The notes beneath the pieces are model-generated. The model had not been told where the DNA came from and did not search any database. It saw only the letters and a program-made list of their open reading frames with translations. A program made the position numbers and the translations under genes. A DNA stretch of 64,000 nucleotides from contig NZ_UAUU01000011.1 of assembly GCF_900457465.1 (NCBI RefSeq), positions 372,001 through 436,000 on the forward strand, in the 5' to 3' direction. This DNA is from Sphingobacterium multivorum. Lineage in GTDB: Bacteria; Bacteroidota; Bacteroidia; Sphingobacteriales; Sphingobacteriaceae. Below, in pieces: positions 17,653 to 26,939 of the stretch. The number at the start of each line of letters is the position of its first letter. Position 1 is the first letter of the stretch.

Positions 17653-17686
17653 AAAAGGCCCTACTCAAGACGAGAAGGACCTTTTT
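17653..17686 (-). terminator. Imperfect terminator after the small OMP gene
   Basis: AAAAGGCCCTACTC and GAGAAGGACCTTTT pair with two mismatches around a 5-base loop and run into A/T tracts on both sides. It lies 21 bases beyond the stop at 17707. Confidence 0.6.
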
Positions 17687-17706
17687 ACACTGTTTAGTTG
17701 CTTATA

Positions 17707-18180
17707 TTATTTCAATGTGTATTTGATACCAAAAGAAAATGTTGATGCATCAAAATCACTATTGTGGTTCAATCTCCAGTCTGGTTTCCAGTCTGCGTGG
17801 AAAGCAATCGGAGCAACTGGAATTTTGAATTCCAAACCTAGTTGAGGACGTAAAGCAACATTTGTAATATTATCTCCTACGTCGATAAATGTCAATTGTG
17901 CACCAACGCCGGCATACCATCCCAAACCATTCACGCCTTGGAAGGGTCTTGCATATTGGTAGTCTGCACCTACAGCAACCACGTGGTCGTCAAACATCAC
18001 CTGTGCTTGTCCCATGTTGGCACCGCCAAAAGATTGCTTATATTGAACACCCCATAAGTCAGTTGTTGTACCATCGAATACAACACCTATCGCTGATCTA
18101 AATGGAGACTGAGCTTTCGCTTCCTGTGCGCCAAATGCTAATGCTGCGACGGCAGCTAATGAGAGTAATGTCTTTTTCAT
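17707..18180 (-). CDS. Small outer-membrane beta-barrel protein
   Basis: A 157-residue protein with a clear signal peptide (MKKTLLSLAAVAALAFGAQEAKA, cleavage before QSPF) followed by alternating hydrophobic/polar strands (VVAVGADYQYARPFQ, GWYAGVGAQLTFIDVG, LRPQLGLEFKIPV) ending FGIKYTLK. This pattern fits an 8-strand OmpX/OMP_b-brl barrel. Function unknown. It is divergent from guaB. Confidence 0.7.
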   Translation of the reverse strand: MKKTLLSLAAVAALAFGAQEAKAQSPFRSAIGVVFDGTTTDLWGVQYKQSFGGANMGQAQVMFDDHVVAVGADYQYARPFQGVNGLGWYAGVGAQLTFIDVGDNITNVALRPQLGLEFKIPVAPIAFHADWKPDWRLNHNSDFDASTFSFGIKYTLK

Positions 18181-18364
18181 AATTATCTTATCTTTATATT
18201 TTCATTAATTAAAATAACTTTTCGTGTTACACAAAAGCAAATAGCTTGCCAAAAAATGATATTGCCAACATAGGGGCCGTCATGTAGTCTTAATTCATAA
18301 CGTTTCTAATTTGTCTTCCGATTGTAATTTGTATCTTTTATTTTTTATTATTGCTTATTTTTCT

Positions 18365-18372
18365 TAAATTTG
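18365..18372 (+). promoter_or_regulatory. Candidate -7 element for guaB
   Basis: TAAATTTG fits TAnnTTTG, 33 bases before the guaB ATG. The -33 TTTG is not evident. Confidence 0.45.
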
Positions 18373-18405
18373 CCTGGCAAATAGAAAACCCAATACATAT
18401 TTGCC

Positions 18406-19881
18406 ATGCAATTAGATCCACAAAAATTCGTAGCAGAAGGTCTCACTTACGACGACGTCTTATTAATTCCAGCTTATTCTGAAATTTTACCCCGTGACGT
18501 TGATACGAGCACTTCGCTAACAAAAAAAATCAAATTAAATATTCCATTGGTTTCTGCAGCAATGGATACGGTAACCGGTGCTGATTTGGCGATTGCGATT
18601 GCACAAGCTGGCGGTATTGGTATGTTACATAAGAACATGACTATTGCAGAACAAGCTGCTGAAGTACGTAAAGTAAAACGCTCTGAGAGCGGTATGATTC
18701 AGGATCCAGTTACGTTATTGGCAACAGCAACGGTGGGTGATGCCTTCAATATTATGAAGGAGCACAAGATTGGTGGAATCCCTGTTGTGAACGAAAAAGG
18801 TCAATTGGTCGGTATTGTGACGAATCGTGATCTTCGTTTCCAAAAAGATATGAGCCGTCCCATCAATGAATTGATGACCAAGGAAAATCTTGTGGTTGCT
18901 CCCGAAGGAACGGATTTAGTGAAAGCGGAAGAAATTCTTCAAAACGAAAAAATCGAAAAACTTCCAGTAGTCAATGAAGAAGGTATTTTGAAAGGCTTGA
19001 TTACCTTTAAAGATATACAAAAATATAAGCATTACCCAAATGCTGCCAAAGATAGCCATGGTCGTTTATTGGTTGGTGCGGCAGTAGGCGTTACACCAGA
19101 TACCCTTGACCGCGTGGAGGCTTTGGTGAAAGCAGGTGTGGATGTGGTTACAATCGATACAGCACATGGGCATTCTAAAGGTGTAATCGATAAGTTGAAA
19201 TTGGTGAAATCGCAGTTCCCTGACCTACAGGTAATCGTTGGAAATATTGCAACAGGTGCAGCAGCAACAGCTTTGGCTGAAGCAGGTGCAGATGCTGTAA
19301 AAGTAGGTATCGGACCGGGCTCTATCTGTACAACCCGTATTATCGCTGGTGTCGGTGTTCCGCAGCTTTATGCCGTATATGAAGTTGCCAAAGCCCTCAA
19401 AGGAACTGGCGTGCCATTGATCGCAGACGGAGGTATCAAACAGACTGGTGATATTGCGAAAGCAATCGCAGCTGGAGCAAGCACAATTATGGCTGGTTCT
19501 CTATTCGCAGGCGTGGAAGAAGCTCCTGGAGAGACAATTATCTATGAAGGACGTAAGTTTAAATCTTACCGCGGCATGGGCTCAATCGAAGCCATGGAAA
19601 AAGGATCGAAAGATCGTTATTTCCAAGACGTAGAAGATGATATCAAAAAATTGGTTCCCGAAGGTATTGTGGGACGTGTTCCCTATAAAGGTACATTGGC
19701 TGAGGTTGTTTATCAATACATTGGTGGATTACGCGCTTCTATGGGCTACTGTGGTGCTGCTACAATCGAAAGATTACAGGAAGCACAATTTGTTCGTATT
19801 ACAGGAGCAGGGCTGAGAGAGTCCCATCCACATAATATTTCCATTACGAAAGAAGCACCAAATTATAACAGCAGAGGCTAG
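18406..19881 (+). CDS. guaB: Inosine-5'-monophosphate dehydrogenase
   Basis: NAD-dependent oxidation of IMP to XMP, the committed step to guanine nucleotides. The 491-residue TIM barrel is interrupted by two CBS domains (about 95-205, including HKIGGIPVVNEKGQLVGIVTNRDLRF). The catalytic Cys308 lies in GPGSICTTRI, and the mobile flap and active-site Arg region is around KGTLAEVVYQ. Followed by its own terminator. Confidence 0.97.
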   Translation: MQLDPQKFVAEGLTYDDVLLIPAYSEILPRDVDTSTSLTKKIKLNIPLVSAAMDTVTGADLAIAIAQAGGIGMLHKNMTIAEQAAEVRKVKRSESGMIQDPVTLLATATVGDAFNIMKEHKIGGIPVVNEKGQLVGIVTNRDLRFQKDMSRPINELMTKENLVVAPEGTDLVKAEEILQNEKIEKLPVVNEEGILKGLITFKDIQKYKHYPNAAKDSHGRLLVGAAVGVTPDTLDRVEALVKAGVDVVTIDTAHGHSKGVIDKLKLVKSQFPDLQVIVGNIATGAAATALAEAGADAVKVGIGPGSICTTRIIAGVGVPQLYAVYEVAKALKGTGVPLIADGGIKQTGDIAKAIAAGASTIMAGSLFAGVEEAPGETIIYEGRKFKSYRGMGSIEAMEKGSKDRYFQDVEDDIKKLVPEGIVGRVPYKGTLAEVVYQYIGGLRASMGYCGAATIERLQEAQFVRITGAGLRESHPHNISITKEAPNYNSRG

Positions 19882-19900
19882 ATATTGCTTGGAGCATATA

Positions 19901-19930
19901 AAAACCGATAATCTTGATTATCGGTTTTTT
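19901..19930 (+). terminator. Terminator of guaB
   Basis: AACCGATAAT (19903-19912) pairs with ATTATCGGTT (19917-19926) and is followed by a T-tract to 19932; it begins 20 bases after the guaB stop. Confidence 0.85.
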
Positions 19931-20024
19931 TTGTGTAAAAATATTAGCAAAATAGCCTGAGTGATCAACAGGAAATTTGTACTTTTATACCCTATTCTCA
20001 GGTTTTAAAATTTAAGGAGTTAAT

Positions 20025-22305
20025 TTGGATTATTTAGCGGGTTTAAACCCTTCACAACGAGGAGCCGTAGAGCAAACAGAAGGTCCTGTGATGATTGTTG
20101 CGGGAGCTGGTTCAGGAAAAACACGGGTCATTACCTATCGTGTCGCACACTTGATTCGAAAAGGTGTTGATCCATTCAATATCTTGGTATTAACATTTAC
20201 CAACAAAGCGGCCAAAGAGATGCGCGCGCGTATCGTTTCTGTTGTTGGGAGCGAAGCGAAAAATATTTGGATGGGAACATTCCACTCGGTGTTTGCAAAA
20301 ATACTCCGTGTAGAAGCTGAATTGATCGGTTATCCCAGAAACTTTACCATCTACGATACGGATGATACCAAAAGTTTGTTGCGTGCCATTTTAAAGGAAA
20401 TGAATCTCGATGATAAGCTGTATAATGTCAATCATGTGTACGGACGTATCTCACAGGCAAAAAATAACCTGATCTCACCGCAGGAATATAATAAGAATGA
20501 AGCCATATTGGCCGAGGATATTTCCAATGGTCGTGGTCAACTGGGACAGATTTATATGACCTATGCACAGCGCTGTTACCGTGCTGGGGCAATGGATTTT
20601 GATGATCTGTTGTTTAAAACGAATGTATTGTTAAATAAACATCCAGAGGTACTGCATAAATACCAGCATCAATTTCGTTACTTGATGGTCGATGAGTACC
20701 AGGATACCAACTTCTCGCAATACCTTATTGTCAAACGCCTGGCAGCAGTCAACGAAAATATCTGTGTGGTTGGGGATGATGCACAATCAATCTATGCATT
20801 TCGTGGCGCAAATATTCAGAATATCCTGAATTTCCAAAAAGATTATCCGGATGTGAAGATCTTTAAACTGGAGCAGAATTATCGATCTACGAAGATGATC
20901 GTGAATGCGGCCAATTCGGTGATTGCCAATAATCAGAATCAATTGGAGAAAAATGTTTTCTCGGATAATGAAGAAGGCGAAAAGATCAAGGTTTCACGTG
21001 CTTTCTCTGACAATGAGGAAGGTAAGATCGTCGCCGACCAGATCATTGAAGAGAAATCGTTAAAAGGGCTTAATTATAAGGATTTTGCTATTCTGTATCG
21101 TACCAATGCCCAATCCAGGGCTATGGAGGAGGCCTTACGCAAAATCAATATCCCTTATAAAATCTATGGTGGTACGTCTTTTTATCAACGGAAAGAAATT
21201 AAAGATCTGATCGCGTATTTCAGACTTACCTTCAACCCGAATGATGAGGAAGCACTCAAGCGTGTGATCAATTACCCGCGTAGAGGGATAGGGGATACGA
21301 CGATAGAAAAGATCATGATCGCTGGCAGATCAGAATCAGTATCGTATATGGGATGTTGTTGCAAATGCAGCCCAGTTTCTAGATGGGCGTAGCGCAACGT
21401 CTGTCGGTGGTTTTGCACAGATGATTCAGAGTTTTCAGGCCCTGGCCAAAAACAATAACGCATTTGATACCGCAATGCATATTGCGCAGCACTGCGGTAT
21501 TCTGAAAGAATTGTACGAAGACAAATCGGTAGAGGGGTTGGCACGTTACGAAAATATCCAGGAACTCCTCAATGGTATCAAGGAATTTTCGGAACGGGAA
21601 GATATCGAAGAACGTGGACTTGATGTCTATATGCAGGATATTGCCCTGTTGACAAACGACGATAATGATAAAGATCCAAATGCGGATACTGTATCATTGA
21701 TGACCATCCACTCTTCCAAAGGCTTGGAATTTCCGATTGTTTTTATTGTAGGCTTAGAAGAAAACCTATTTCCTTCCCAGTTGTCGTTGAATTCCAGGTC
21801 GGAACTGGAAGAGGAACGAAGACTTTTTTATGTTGCCGTTACGAGAGCTGAAAAAAAATTACTACTTTCGTATGCTACTTCGCGATATCGTTGGGGAACG
21901 CTGAATAACTGCGAACCCAGTCGCTTCTTGGATGAATTGAATCCGGCATGTCTTGCATTGGATTTTAAACCACGACAAACTTCTGCCTCAGCCGGAAGTT
22001 TTCAAGGCGAACGAATTGCATGGCAGCAAAAGGACAGTGATGATACGTTTTCTAAACCTAAGCCTAAGCCCATGGTTAAAACGACATCGATACTGCCGAA
22101 AGCCCACAAACCTACTGCGGGTTTTGCTCCTTCAGATACATCAAATCTTCAGGTCGGCATGGAAGTTGAACATGAACGCTTTGGATTTGGCAAAGTTGTG
22201 AATCTCGAAGGAAACAAAGGAGATATAAAAGCAACTATTTTCTTTAAGGAATTGGGACAGAAACAATTGTTGCTTAAATTTGCAAAACTTAGAATAATTC
22301 AATAA
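20025..22305 (+). pseudogene. UvrD/PcrA-type DNA helicase interrupted by a 1-base frameshift
   Basis: Superfamily 1A 3'-5' helicase for repair and replication-fork maintenance. All motifs are present but split over two frames. Frame one has Walker A GAGSGKTR, VDEYQDTN, GDDAQSIYAFRGA and LEQNYRST; the second has VSLMTIHSSKGLEF and RRLFYVAVTRAEKKL. Frame one reads TIEKIMIAG and stops at 21392, while a shift at 21324-21325 (GCTGGCAGA to GCTGCAGAT) restores ADQNQYRIWDVVANAAQFLDG into the downstream frame. Removing one G gives 759 codons, the normal family size. The start is TTG at 20025 with AAGGAG five bases before it. Either a real lesion or a sequencing error. Confidence 0.9.
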
Positions 22306-22358
22306 TAAAATACCAAAACGATATCTTAATCGTTTAATTAGGTACTTATATTAGCTAT

Positions 22359-23189
22359 ATGAACTTTGACTACAACAGCACTAGACCAAAATTGATCCTT
22401 GCAGAATATGGTCGCAATGTGCAAAATATGGTAGATTACATCTGTACTTTACCCACAAAGGAAGAAAGAAATAAACATGCGCAGATTGTAATCGATATGA
22501 TGGGGGTATTGAACCCACATTTGAGAGACGTGTCTGATTTTAAACATAAACTGTGGGATCACCTACAGATTATCTCTGATTTTAAATTGGATATCGACTC
22601 GCCTTATCCAATTGCCACAGCGAAAAGTGTGAAACACGAAGTTGAGCATTTAGGCTATCCGCAGCATTCCATTAGATTCAAGCACTATGGTTTTACCGTA
22701 GAGAAAATGATTGAAAAGGCGTTATTGGCCAATGACGAAGCCAAAAGAGAGCAGATGGTCATCGGTATCGCTAATTTTATGAAAATGGCTTACCTGACCT
22801 GGAATAAGGATTCTGTTTCGGACGAGTTGATCATCCAGGATCTCAAAGAGTTGTCAGGTTATCAATTGACCTTACCAGAAGGTACTGTATTGACCAAACT
22901 TGACTTTAAAACTCCGCCTCCGGGAAATCGCGTTAAAGGTCCGGCTAACAGTAACTCAGGCGGAAATAATAACAATAACAATAATAATAATTCCGGTCAC
23001 CAGTCGAAAGGTGGAGGCAAGCCTCGTATGACAAGTAACAACAACAATAATACGAAGCGCAATAACTACGGAAGCAATAACAACAGCTATAGTCGAGACA
23101 ACAATAACAACAGCTACGGTAGGGACAACAATAACAACAATAACAGAAACAGAAAGCCGCAGGGTAATTATAATAATAAACGAGGCTAG
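22359..23189 (+). CDS. DUF4290 protein with Asn-rich tail
   Basis: The first 185 or so residues match the Bacteroidota family DUF4290 (MNFDYNSTRPKLILAEYGRN, VVIDMMGVLNPHLRD-like blocks, HLQIISDFKLDIDSPYP). Biochemical function unknown. From about residue 195 the protein becomes an Asn/Gly/Arg/Lys tail with runs of up to nine Asn and repeats such as SYGRDNNNN, resembling prion-like or RNA-binding disordered regions. It lies 53 bases after the helicase stop. Confidence 0.85.
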   Translation: MNFDYNSTRPKLILAEYGRNVQNMVDYICTLPTKEERNKHAQIVIDMMGVLNPHLRDVSDFKHKLWDHLQIISDFKLDIDSPYPIATAKSVKHEVEHLGYPQHSIRFKHYGFTVEKMIEKALLANDEAKREQMVIGIANFMKMAYLTWNKDSVSDELIIQDLKELSGYQLTLPEGTVLTKLDFKTPPPGNRVKGPANSNSGGNNNNNNNNNSGHQSKGGGKPRMTSNNNNNTKRNNYGSNNNSYSRDNNNNSYGRDNNNNNNRNRKPQGNYNNKRG

Positions 23190-23210
23190 TTCTTAATGAT
23201 TTTGTTTAAA

Positions 23211-23268
23211 GAAGCAGGCAATTGCGAAGTGATTAACAGATTTCTTTACAATTGCCTTCTTTTTTTAA
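23211..23268 (+). terminator. Terminator after the DUF4290 gene
   Basis: AGGCAATTG and CAATTGCCT, extended by flanking GAAG/CTTC, form a long stem around an about 25-base loop and end in TTTTTTT. Confidence 0.7.
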
Positions 23269-23399
23269 GAATCGCGCTGTTTTATAAAAAAACAAGGTTC
23301 TTTGGTCTCCGATCCCGGTATGTTGGGCGGAAGGCTAAATATCCCGAGACAAATACAAGAACAGGGGTATGACACTAAGAAGATATCACTTATATATAA

Positions 23400-24725
23400 A
23401 TGAACGCATTTGAAATAATCGGTGGAAAACCGTTAAAGGGAGAGATTATTCCTCAAGGAGCAAAAAATGAGGCCTTACAGATCCTTTCTGCAGTTTTACT
23501 GACAGAAGAACCTATGACCATCAGTAATATCCCAGATATTAAGGATGTCAATAAGTTGATCGATCTATTGGCTGCTTTAGGTGTTAAAATTGATCGCATA
23601 GATAAGGACACATACGTTTTTGAAGCTAAAGATATAAATATAGACTATTTCCAGTCACCCGAATTTAAAGAAAAAGGCGGTGGGTTGCGTGGCTCTATCA
23701 TGATTGTCGGTCCTTTGTTGGCTCGATTCGGAAAAGCCGCTATTCCGAAACCGGGGGGTGATAAAATCGGACGTAGACGATTAGATACCCACTTTTTGGG
23801 TTTTGAAAAATTGGGTGCTAAGTTTGTGTACGATGCGACTACCCATTTTTTTAACGTTGATGCAACGGAGTTAAAAGGAAGTTATATCCTTTTGGACGAA
23901 GCTTCTGTAACGGGTACGGCAAATATCGTGATGGCTGCTGTATTGGCAAAAGGGACAACAACGATATACAACGCTGCTTGTGAGCCTTATTTACAACAAC
24001 TATGTAAGATGTTGAATCGCATGGGGGCTAAAATATCCGGTATTGGATCTAATTTGTTGACCATCGAAGGCGTAGAGCGTCTGGGGGGAACTTCACACCG
24101 CATGTTGCCTGATATGATTGAAATAGGTTCTTTTATCGGCCTTGCGGCAATGACAGGTTCAGAAATCACCATTAAAGATGTCTGTTTCGAAGAACTTGGC
24201 GTTATTCCATCTGTATTTTCGCGCTTAGGCATCAGGTTTGAATTACGCGGTGATGATATTTTTATCCCGGCACAAGAATCGTATGAAATCGATACATTTA
24301 TCGATGGATCTATCCTGACCATTTCAGATGCACCTTGGCCAGGTTTTACGCCCGATTTATTAAGTATAGTACTTGTTGTGGCGACTCAGGCAAAAGGAAA
24401 CGTATTGATCCACCAAAAAATGTTCGAGAGCCGTTTGTTCTTCGTGGACAAATTGATCGATATGGGGGCTCAGATTATCTTGTGCGATCCGCACCGCGCA
24501 ACTGTTATTGGACTGAATAAATCACATCATCTGAGAGGTATTGAGATGACTTCGCCAGATATTCGTGCCGGGGTTTCTTTATTGATTGCAGCCCTATCTG
24601 CTAAAGGAAAATCTGTGATCCATAATATCGAACAGATTGAACGTGGCTATCAAGATATCGAAGAACGCTTGCGTAAATTAGGAGCAGATATTAAACGTAT
24701 CGATGCCGAACCAAAAGGTCATTAA
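23400..24725 (+). CDS. murA: UDP-GlcNAc 1-carboxyvinyltransferase MurA with Asp at the Cys site
   Basis: Transfers enolpyruvyl from PEP to UDP-GlcNAc, the first committed step of peptidoglycan synthesis. The 441 residues show the EPT fold with K22-N23 in GAKNEAL and the catalytic loop PKPGGDKIGRR. In E. coli this loop has the Cys115 that fosfomycin alkylates; here Asp121 occupies it. Asp at this position is known in other MurA proteins to keep activity and give fosfomycin insensitivity, so the same is inferred here. C-terminal DIRAGVSLLIAALSA is conserved. Confidence 0.95.
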   Translation: MNAFEIIGGKPLKGEIIPQGAKNEALQILSAVLLTEEPMTISNIPDIKDVNKLIDLLAALGVKIDRIDKDTYVFEAKDINIDYFQSPEFKEKGGGLRGSIMIVGPLLARFGKAAIPKPGGDKIGRRRLDTHFLGFEKLGAKFVYDATTHFFNVDATELKGSYILLDEASVTGTANIVMAAVLAKGTTTIYNAACEPYLQQLCKMLNRMGAKISGIGSNLLTIEGVERLGGTSHRMLPDMIEIGSFIGLAAMTGSEITIKDVCFEELGVIPSVFSRLGIRFELRGDDIFIPAQESYEIDTFIDGSILTISDAPWPGFTPDLLSIVLVVATQAKGNVLIHQKMFESRLFFVDKLIDMGAQIILCDPHRATVIGLNKSHHLRGIEMTSPDIRAGVSLLIAALSAKGKSVIHNIEQIERGYQDIEERLRKLGADIKRIDAEPKGH

Positions 24726-24762
24726 TTAAAGCGAATAGCCTATGTGCTAGTGTAAGATAAAA

Positions 24763-24790
24763 GAAGCTCCGGATATAAATTCTGGGGCTT
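24763..24790 (+). terminator. Terminator of murA
   Basis: AAGCTCCGGA and TCTGGGGCTT pair over 10 positions with two wobbles and run into TTTTTTTG; it starts 38 bases after the murA stop. Confidence 0.75.
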
Positions 24791-24853
24791 TTTTTGTGAT
24801 ATCTGCGTCAAATAAGGTAAATTTGTCTATACTACATTTAAACAGCTATAGAT

Positions 24854-25786
24854 ATGAAAAAATATCTAAAAAAGTACGCCTTAGTTTTCCCATTATTAGG
24901 CATAGTGCTTCTTTTTCACAATTGTCAATCCTCTACACCTAAAGAGGTTAAGCTACATGAAGAATCAAATACAACAACGGATATCCGCTCTTCTAAACGG
25001 ATCAATGCTGCGGTAATCGTACAAAAAGTTACTTTTCCTAATATGCCTTTTGCTGAACTGATCAAGTTGATGAATCTGACCAATGATAGTTCACCTGCTG
25101 CATTGTGGAAAGCGATATCCGCACTACCTCAGGCGGAACAGATAAAGAAAGATAGCTTTGATATTGAAAATCCCCTGCAGCGCATGGAGCTGATGCTTGT
25201 TCCTTTACGCAAGATGGAAATTAAATTTGATCAACAGCAAGCAAAATCGAATGCTGAAGGCCTGACTTACCGCCTGGAAAATTATGTGAATTATAACAAA
25301 GGCTTAGGCGAGGTTTTTCTAGCAAATAGCGAAAATGAGGCTATCCATGTAGGGCTGAACTATCCGGAAGGGAGACTTAATGGATTGGCGAAAGTGCAGA
25401 TACGCATAAATCCCAAAGAGTATATGATCGATAAGACCGGAAAAACAAAAGTAATTGCCGGAATTACCTGTCAGCAGGCTATTTACAATAAAATTGATGC
25501 AAGCGATAAGACGCTCCCTAAATTTGTTGTCTGGAAAAGTCCACGTATTCCGAAAGGAATCAATGTGTTGCATCCTTATGTGTTTGACGAAAACGAAGGC
25601 ATACTTGAAATTGATGCCTATCTCAATGCGGATGAAAATTCCCTTTTGCGCTTTACGACCACTGCCGTTGTCGAAAAGAAATTTGAACCCAATGAATTTG
25701 AGGTAACAAAAGCACATGTTAAGCTTGATGGGGCCAAGGATCAAAAGAACATCGAAAAAAATGTACTTTATGTAGTGTTTCATTAG
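24854..25786 (+). CDS. Uncharacterised lipoprotein
   Basis: The 310 residues start with a lipoprotein signal peptide and lipobox LFHNC (Cys24), so it is anchored in an envelope membrane. The rest has no family I recognise. It is mixed alpha/beta with a C-terminal half rich in beta-like segments (AKVQIRINPKEYMIDKTGK, FVVWKSPRIPKGINVLHPYV), somewhat reminiscent of GLPGLI-type secreted proteins, but I would not assign it. Flanked by terminators on both sides, so monocistronic. Confidence 0.75.
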   Translation: MKKYLKKYALVFPLLGIVLLFHNCQSSTPKEVKLHEESNTTTDIRSSKRINAAVIVQKVTFPNMPFAELIKLMNLTNDSSPAALWKAISALPQAEQIKKDSFDIENPLQRMELMLVPLRKMEIKFDQQQAKSNAEGLTYRLENYVNYNKGLGEVFLANSENEAIHVGLNYPEGRLNGLAKVQIRINPKEYMIDKTGKTKVIAGITCQQAIYNKIDASDKTLPKFVVWKSPRIPKGINVLHPYVFDENEGILEIDAYLNADENSLLRFTTTAVVEKKFEPNEFEVTKAHVKLDGAKDQKNIEKNVLYVVFH

Positions 25787-25829
25787 GAAACAACACATCA
25801 AGGAAACATCATTGAAAAGAAAACACCAT

Positions 25830-25865
25830 AAAAAAGGAGTTGATCATTTGATCAACTCCTTTTTT
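25830..25865. terminator. Bidirectional terminator
   Basis: AAAAAAGGAGTTGATCA and TGATCAACTCCTTTTTT form a perfect 17-bp stem with a 2-base spacer between convergent genes ending at 25786 and 25887. A/T tracts on both strands make it usable both ways. Confidence 0.9.
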
Positions 25866-25886
25866 ATTTGGGCTATATGTAAAAGT

Positions 25887-26291
25887 TTACATTAAAGGAG
25901 CTGGTGCTTCTTCTTCAAATAAAGGGAATTCCTTGATAATGTTGTACCATGTGATTACCTTTTTAATATCCGAAGAATAAACACGTGATTCATCATGGCC
26001 AGGAGCTACTTCACGGAAGAAATTTCTTAAAGTAGCGCCATCAGATTTTGTATCTGGTAGAGCGATGCCTTTCTCTTTGATTGTTTCAAAAATATTCAAT
26101 AGACGAATTTCTTCTTCTTCACCATAGATTGTGATATCTTCCAAAGTCGCCATTTTTGTAGAAGATAAACTTACTACAGTTTTAATTTTTGCTTGATCAA
26201 GGGTTTCTAGAATAAAACCACCTTTATTTTGTCCAACCAATTTGAACAATCCTGGTTTACCAGTTACGGATACTAATGCTCTTAAATTCAT
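25887..26291 (-). CDS. DUF5606 family protein
   Basis: A 134-residue cytoplasmic protein starting MNLRALVSVTGKPGLFKLVGQ. The pattern (GKPGLFKLVGQNKGGFILE, STKMATLEDITIYGEEEEI) matches a small family I recall as DUF5606, confined to Bacteroidota, of unknown function. An SH3-like N-terminal barrel is plausible. It follows the cyclophilin gene by 26 bases and probably shares its promoter. Confidence 0.8.
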   Translation of the reverse strand: MNLRALVSVTGKPGLFKLVGQNKGGFILETLDQAKIKTVVSLSSTKMATLEDITIYGEEEEIRLLNIFETIKEKGIALPDTKSDGATLRNFFREVAPGHDESRVYSSDIKKVITWYNIIKEFPLFEEEAPAPLM

Positions 26292-26317
26292 TTTAATATT
26301 ATTTAAATCTCCAAGAA

Positions 26318-26776
26318 TTAATCTTCGATAACTTCAATTGATAAAATACGGTCACCTTGTCTGATATCGTCAACGATGTCTACGTTTTCGATTACTTTTC
26401 CAAAACAAGTATGGTTACGATCTAAGTGCGCAGTGTTGTTACGGCTATGACAGATGAAAAATTGCGAACCACCTGTATTACGACCTGCATGAGCCATAGA
26501 CAATACACCTCTATCGTGGTATTGGTTTTCGCCTGTTAGTTCACAGTCAATTTTATAACCAGGTCCACCTGTTCCAGGGATTCCAGCAGCACCTTCACGT
26601 GAATTTGGACATCCACCTTGGATAACGAAATCAGGGATCACACGGTGAAACGCTAATCCATCATAATATCCTGATTTAGCAAGTTTGATAAAATTGGCTA
26701 CTGTATTTGGAGCATCAGCTGTGTAGAACTCCACAGTCATGTCGCCTTTTTCTGTTTTAATAATCGCTTTACTCAT
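26318..26776 (-). CDS. Cyclophilin-type peptidyl-prolyl isomerase
   Basis: Catalyses proline cis/trans isomerisation in protein folding. It is a 152-residue single-domain cyclophilin without signal peptide, hence cytoplasmic. The core blocks are present: LAFHRVIPDFVIQGGCP (catalytic Arg in FHRV), GVLSMAHAG, GSQFFICH and HTCFGKVIEN. Start MSKAIIKTEKG at 26776 is preferred over an ATG two codons upstream. A -7 element lies 23 bases upstream. Confidence 0.93.
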   Translation of the reverse strand: MSKAIIKTEKGDMTVEFYTADAPNTVANFIKLAKSGYYDGLAFHRVIPDFVIQGGCPNSREGAAGIPGTGGPGYKIDCELTGENQYHDRGVLSMAHAGRNTGGSQFFICHSRNNTAHLDRNHTCFGKVIENVDIVDDIRQGDRILSIEVIED

Positions 26777-26798
26777 ATTCAAAAATTTTTATGAAATA

Positions 26799-26806
26799 CA
26801 AAGATA
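26799..26806 (-). promoter_or_regulatory. Candidate -7 element for the cyclophilin operon
   Basis: TATCTTTG on the minus strand fits TAnnTTTG; the -33 element is unclear. Confidence 0.45.
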
Positions 26807-26939
26807 ACGTTTCAGAGTGAAATGTGAAGTAAATCGCGATTGCCAATTTTTTTTAATTGATAGATTGTGTATTTCTCAGGATATTAATTAGCTATTTTTT
26901 GTATATTTATGTACGCTAGCCAATTATAATTAACTTTAG

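Noticed and set aside
18181..18405. Possible purine riboswitch upstream of guaB
   Set aside because: No conserved purine-aptamer loops or multi-branch pairing can be seen; only a -7 element is supported.
21272..21544. Antisense ORF across the helicase frameshift
   Set aside because: It is a shadow of the helicase coding sequence; the sense frames carry the conserved motifs on both sides.
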